Of a DNA stretch of 47,649 nt, positions 44,421-47,649 are shown in pieces; positions within the stretch are counted from its first letter, which is position 1, and each line of letters opens with the position of its first letter. The translations under genes and the position numbers were made by a program. The DNA is from RGIG7450 sp045648785 (GTDB lineage: Bacteria; Bacillota; Clostridia; RUG12999). The notes beneath the pieces are model-generated. The model made no database searches and was not told the DNA's origin. It worked only from the letters and a program-made list of their open reading frames with translations. The stretch covers positions 1 to 47,649 of the forward strand of contig JAZROP010000012.1 of assembly GCA_045648785.1 (NCBI GenBank). Reading direction: 5' to 3'.

Positions 44421-44430
44421 AAAATAACGA

Positions 44431-44460
44431 AAAAAGGACGGACAAAATCCCGTCCTTTTT
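44431..44460. terminator. Terminator between abrB-type gene and its convergent neighbour
   Basis: An 11-bp perfect stem AAAAAGGACGG/CCGTCCTTTTT (44431-44441 with 44450-44460) with an 8-nt loop, usable from either side. Confidence 0.9.
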
Positions 44461-45116
44461 TATATACTTATAAAAAATTCGCCTGTTTTATCTATTCCTG
44501 TGCATATTGCTTCAAAATTCCTTTTTCCTGATTTTATTAAATATGAATCGGCAACAATGTCATCAAAAAGATTTTCTTTTTCATTTCTAATTGGAATAGC
44601 AACTCCGATAAATGTTAATTCGTCTGTTTTTTTAATTCCGGCGCAGTAATATCCTGCTCGATTAATTGCCGGATATACTTTTTTTGCTGATAAAACATGG
44701 TGAATAATTGAATAATCAAAAATTATAAAATTGCCTCGTATGCGTTGCCACTTAAAACCTCCACCAAAAAAATTTTCAAAAGTGAAATGGTCGGGAGGTG
44801 AAATAGGTTGATTTAAAATTGGTTCAACTGATTTTCTGGGTTTTTCTCCAGACCACATCAGTGGTTCGGACACCACATCTGCAGCAATAAATATTTGATC
44901 TGGAAAAAAATCTGCATCAAGAGTAAAAGTTGCCTTATTTTTTGTTATTACCCCAACTTCGGTTGTGTCGCCATTGATAACTGAAAAACATTTTTTTCGT
45001 CCTGGAACATTTTTATTAAGCTTAACCTGCATCGTTGAGTTTTTTTCTCCTGAAAGTATTTTTACTACACCCGAATTGCCCAAATCAGAGTTTAAGATAT
45101 ATACATGCTTTCCCAT
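44460..45116 (-). CDS. Protein of unknown function, probably cytosolic
   Basis: 218 residues with no signal peptide or membrane helix. The N-terminal half (about 1-85) is beta-rich (VYILNSDLGNSGVVKI, KATFTLDADFFPDQIFIAAD). After a Pro/Lys linker, the C-terminal half contains KWQRIRGNFIIFDYSIIHHV, PAINRAGYYCAGIKKTDE and FIGVAIPIRNEKEN. I do not recognise the family; similar small proteins occur beside cell-wall or sporulation genes in Clostridia, though I cannot name one. It starts 6 bp after the cwlD stop, so the two are co-transcribed, and a link to spore or wall biology is possible. Confidence 0.65.
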   Translation of the reverse strand: MGKHVYILNSDLGNSGVVKILSGEKNSTMQVKLNKNVPGRKKCFSVINGDTTEVGVITKNKATFTLDADFFPDQIFIAADVVSEPLMWSGEKPRKSVEPILNQPISPPDHFTFENFFGGGFKWQRIRGNFIIFDYSIIHHVLSAKKVYPAINRAGYYCAGIKKTDELTFIGVAIPIRNEKENLFDDIVADSYLIKSGKRNFEAICTGIDKTGEFFISI

Positions 45117-45122
45117 TTTTCC

Positions 45123-45830
45123 TCACTTAATTGAATAGAACTTTACGATACCGTTATAAATTGCTCCGGCAAGTTTATCTTGGTATTCTTCCGTTTTAAG
45201 CCGAGAAAGATCTTTTTCGTTTGATAAAAAGCCACATTCGACAACAACCGAGGGTATTGATACATCATTTAAAATAAATATGCTTCCGCTTCCGTTTTTT
45301 GTTTCACGCAGATTTTCGGGGTCTATAAGACGAATTTCTTCCTGAATGTGATCAGCCAAATACTTTGAATCAGCAGGAGAGGAAGAGTAAAAAACCTGTG
45401 TGCCGAAATACTGCGGATCAGAAAATGTGTTCATATGTATGCTAACAAATCCTTCAACCTGTAGCTCATCAACCATTTCGCGCCGGTTATTTAAATCTGC
45501 GACTTTGCGCATTTTGTTAATTTCGTCTTCTATAGTGCTTAAAGAACGATCATCACTTCTGGTCATAAAAACAGTGCAACCAGATTGTTGAAGGAGTTGT
45601 TGAACCTTAAGAGCGATTTTAAGATTTAAATCTTTTTCTATTGTTCCGTCTGCACCTGATGCGCCACCGTCTGCACCGCCGTGTCCGGGATCTAAAATTA
45701 TAATGTGATTTGATGTTGGAAGTGCAGAAACAGTTGTCGAGGGTTTGTTTATTGCAGCAACCATAAAAACAGCAACAAGGAGTGTTGCGAGGTATATGGT
45801 AAGTCTTTTTCTGTTAATTACAAATACCAT
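45123..45830 (-). CDS. cwlD: CwlD-type N-acetylmuramoyl-L-alanine amidase
   Basis: 235 residues. An N-terminal signal anchor (about 8-27) precedes an Amidase_3 domain. Zinc and catalytic residues are visible in ILDPGHGGADGGASG (His), GTIEKDLNL (Glu), FVSIHMNTF (His) and VVVECGFLSNEKDL (catalytic Glu). CwlD strips stem peptides during cortex synthesis so that muramic-delta-lactam can form. Domain-only size and the GADGGASG start fit CwlD better than vegetative amidases, which carry wall-binding repeats. Start 45830 is chosen for its signal anchor and GAAAGG about 10 nt upstream; an in-frame ATG at 45881 would add 17 residues before the anchor. Confidence 0.85.
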   Translation of the reverse strand: MVFVINRKRLTIYLATLLVAVFMVAAINKPSTTVSALPTSNHIIILDPGHGGADGGASGADGTIEKDLNLKIALKVQQLLQQSGCTVFMTRSDDRSLSTIEDEINKMRKVADLNNRREMVDELQVEGFVSIHMNTFSDPQYFGTQVFYSSSPADSKYLADHIQEEIRLIDPENLRETKNGSGSIFILNDVSIPSVVVECGFLSNEKDLSRLKTEEYQDKLAGAIYNGIVKFYSIK

Positions 45831-46017
45831 ATTTTTCAGCCTTTCAAATATATTTATTACATATTTATTCGACACACACACTTGATATAACTTTCATCTT
45901 GTATTATAATATTTTTTATGTTAAAAAATTAATATTTATTTTACTTAATTTTCACAATTCTTACACAATTGTATTATATAATTTTTATTAAAATATAAAA
46001 TCAGGAGGATTTTATCT

Positions 46018-47649
46018 ATGTCAGTACTAAAACAGAAAGCAGTTTCTATTAAAGAAAAGGCATTTAAATTGCCAAAATGGCTGCTTATTACAATTGTGAT
46101 ATTGCTTATTCTTTCGCTTGCACTTGGTGCATATCTCATTTTCGGAAGAGATAAGGGAAAGAAAGCGGCGGATCAGATTAATACTTTTACTGTTACAAGA
46201 CAAACAATTCGTCATACAGTAACAGGCTCGGGTGCTATTGAACCGAATGATCAGTATGAAATTACACCGCTTGTTAAGGGTGAAATTCTTTCTGCTCATT
46301 TTGAAGAGGGAGATGTTCTCAATGAGGGCGATGTTATGTATGTTATTGACTCGTCTGATCAGGAATCTACCATGAGAAGAGCGCAGAACTCCTTAAAACA
46401 AGCGCAATCCTCCTATAACGATGCACTGGAAAATTATAATGATCTTGCGGTTAAAAGTACTGTTAGCGGTACGGTTGCGGCAGTTTATCTTGAAGAAGGC
46501 GATGATGTCGGAACAAACGCTAAAGTCATGGATATTATAAATAATGATCAAATGATCTTAAAAATTCCTTTTATTTCGCAGGATGCAGACAAAATTGCGG
46601 TCGGTCAGTCTGCAACCGTAAATGTAGAGGGTTCGTATTATACGCTTAATGGTAAAGTTACATATGTTGCTTCGGGTTCAATTTTAAACAGCGAAGGTGT
46701 AAGAGTGAAAAATGTTGAAATTGAAGTTGATAATCCGGGAGCACTTGAAGAAGGTGACAGAGCAACTGCTATTGTTGGAAATGTTGCATGTAATGCGGCA
46801 GGATCTTTTGAATATAGCGAAATGGTTACCATTGTTGCTAAATCATCCGGAGAAATACTTTATCAGCCATATACTGTTGGTGATAAAGTAAAACGCGGTG
46901 ATACCGTGGTGAAAATTGATAGTCCATCTGCTACCAAACAGGTAGACAATGCACAGCTTAGTCTGGAAAGTGCGCAGATTTCCTATGAAAACACACTTGA
47001 CCAGCTTGATAATTATACCATAACTGCACCTATTTCAGGTACTGTTATACAAAAAAACTCAAAAGCCGGCGATACTCTTGACAGTAGTACTTCTCAAAAA
47101 TCAATGGCTGTTATTGCCGATATGTCAAGAATGACTTTTGACATATCTATAGATGAGCTTGATATTCAGCTTCTTAAAGTTGGACAAAAAGCTACTATTA
47201 CAGCAGATGCTTTTGAGGGTAAATTCTTTAGCGGTACGGTTGACTACATAAGTGTTATAGGAACAACATCAAACGGTGTAACAAGCTATCCTGTAACAAT
47301 TGTACTTGATGATGCTGGCGGACTTTTACCTGGTATGAATGTCGATGCAACAATTGTTGTTTCGGAAAGTGTTAATACACTTGTTGTGCCGCTTGGAGCA
47401 GTTCAAAGAAATAATTTTGTTTTTGTGAAAGATGATGGTTCTTCAAACGACGATACAGTTCAGGAAAACAAATCTTCTGTTAAAGGTGAAAAGTCACAAG
47501 CACAGAGTGGAAACTCCAGATCAACTGATAATTCACAGCAAAAAAACGAAACATCCAAACAGGCTGGACAACAGCAATCACAGGGTGGAAGTTCAAAGCA
47601 AGGAGAAAAGAAGAACAATTTTACTCCCAGAGCACCTGAAGGATTTAAA
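46018..47649 (+). CDS. Membrane-fusion protein of an ABC efflux system (partial, double-module)
   Basis: 544 codons open to the window edge without a stop, so the 3' end is cut off. One transmembrane anchor (about residues 20-44) precedes two lipoyl/alpha-hairpin modules. The first is about residues 70-180 (LVKGEILSAHFEEGDVLNEG... VSGTVAAVYLEEGDDV). The second is about 275-365 (SGEILYQPYTVGDKVKRGD... ISGTVIQKNSKAGDTL). A beta-barrel region (KVGQKATITADAFEG) and a membrane-proximal end (VPLGAVQRNN) follow. A Gln/Ser/Lys-rich tail begins at about residue 480. HlyD/MacA/YknX-type proteins pair with an ABC ATPase and MacB-like permease, which would be expected just beyond the edge. AGGAGG lies 9 nt before the ATG. 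Confidence 0.88.
   Translation, partial: MSVLKQKAVSIKEKAFKLPKWLLITIVILLILSLALGAYLIFGRDKGKKAADQINTFTVTRQTIRHTVTGSGAIEPNDQYEITPLVKGEILSAHFEEGDVLNEGDVMYVIDSSDQESTMRRAQNSLKQAQSSYNDALENYNDLAVKSTVSGTVAAVYLEEGDDVGTNAKVMDIINNDQMILKIPFISQDADKIAVGQSATVNVEGSYYTLNGKVTYVASGSILNSEGVRVKNVEIEVDNPGALEEGDRATAIVGNVACNAAGSFEYSEMVTIVAKSSGEILYQPYTVGDKVKRGDTVVKIDSPSATKQVDNAQLSLESAQISYENTLDQLDNYTITAPISGTVIQKNSKAGDTLDSSTSQKSMAVIADMSRMTFDISIDELDIQLLKVGQKATITADAFEGKFFSGTVDYISVIGTTSNGVTSYPVTIVLDDAGGLLPGMNVDATIVVSESVNTLVVPLGAVQRNNFVFVKDDGSSNDDTVQENKSSVKGEKSQAQSGNSRSTDNSQQKNETSKQAGQQQSQGGSSKQGEKKNNFTPRAPEGFK

Overview
The window reads as chromosome of a low-GC, Gram-positive, spore-forming member of the Clostridia. Evidence: AddAB instead of RecBCD, HPr kinase, GatCAB, a SpoIVFB-type protease, a CwlD-type amidase and an AbrB-type regulator; surface proteins anchored by SLH domains; strong AGGAGG ribosome sites; and promoters of the TTGACA-17-TATAAT type. 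A pectin- or glycan-associated gut Clostridium relative would fit, but the species cannot be told from this sequence.

Layout. 1-650: a tRNA-Ser(CGA) on the minus strand, a decayed second tRNA-Ser, then AT-rich DNA with an AraC promoter. 660-12030 (plus): an AraC regulator, an SLH surface protein, a broken GH88-type unsaturated uronyl hydrolase, a 1000-residue surface protein, two secreted Ig-like proteins and two LplB/YtcP-type sugar ABC permeases. It looks like a decaying or re-purposed glycan-uptake locus with no visible solute-binding protein or ATPase. 12066-16866 (minus): a SpoIVFB-like protease with a tiny membrane partner, and the hprK-ROK kinase-murB-rapZ cluster, which joins carbon control to cell-wall precursor supply.

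16966-17919 is the most unusual stretch. A near-consensus promoter drives about 200 nt of leader made of eight short hairpins separated by an 8-mer. The 8-mer is TCGATATG in the first half and its exact reverse complement CATATCGA in the second half. The leader runs straight into a four-helix-bundle (23S rRNA intervening-sequence family) gene, which overlaps a small membrane-protein gene by ATGA.

17993-25892 (plus): tgt, addB, addA. 25919-29114 (minus): nadE, a metallophosphoesterase and a small exported protein. 29242-38870: trmK; an FHA-RDD membrane protein (minus); a membrane-anchored degenerate JAMM-like protein; then ligA-gatC-gatA-gatB-rnr as a tightly packed operon. 38900-41971: divergent yitT and lysR with a palindrome in the lysR promoter, then tcdA and a small DMT-type membrane protein. 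42013-47649: an SLH protein, a tandem-domain AbrB regulator with zinc finger, an unrecognised protein, cwlD, and a truncated membrane-fusion protein that carries two lipoyl/hairpin modules.

Most transcription units end in strong intrinsic terminators, several placed between convergent genes so that they can serve both.
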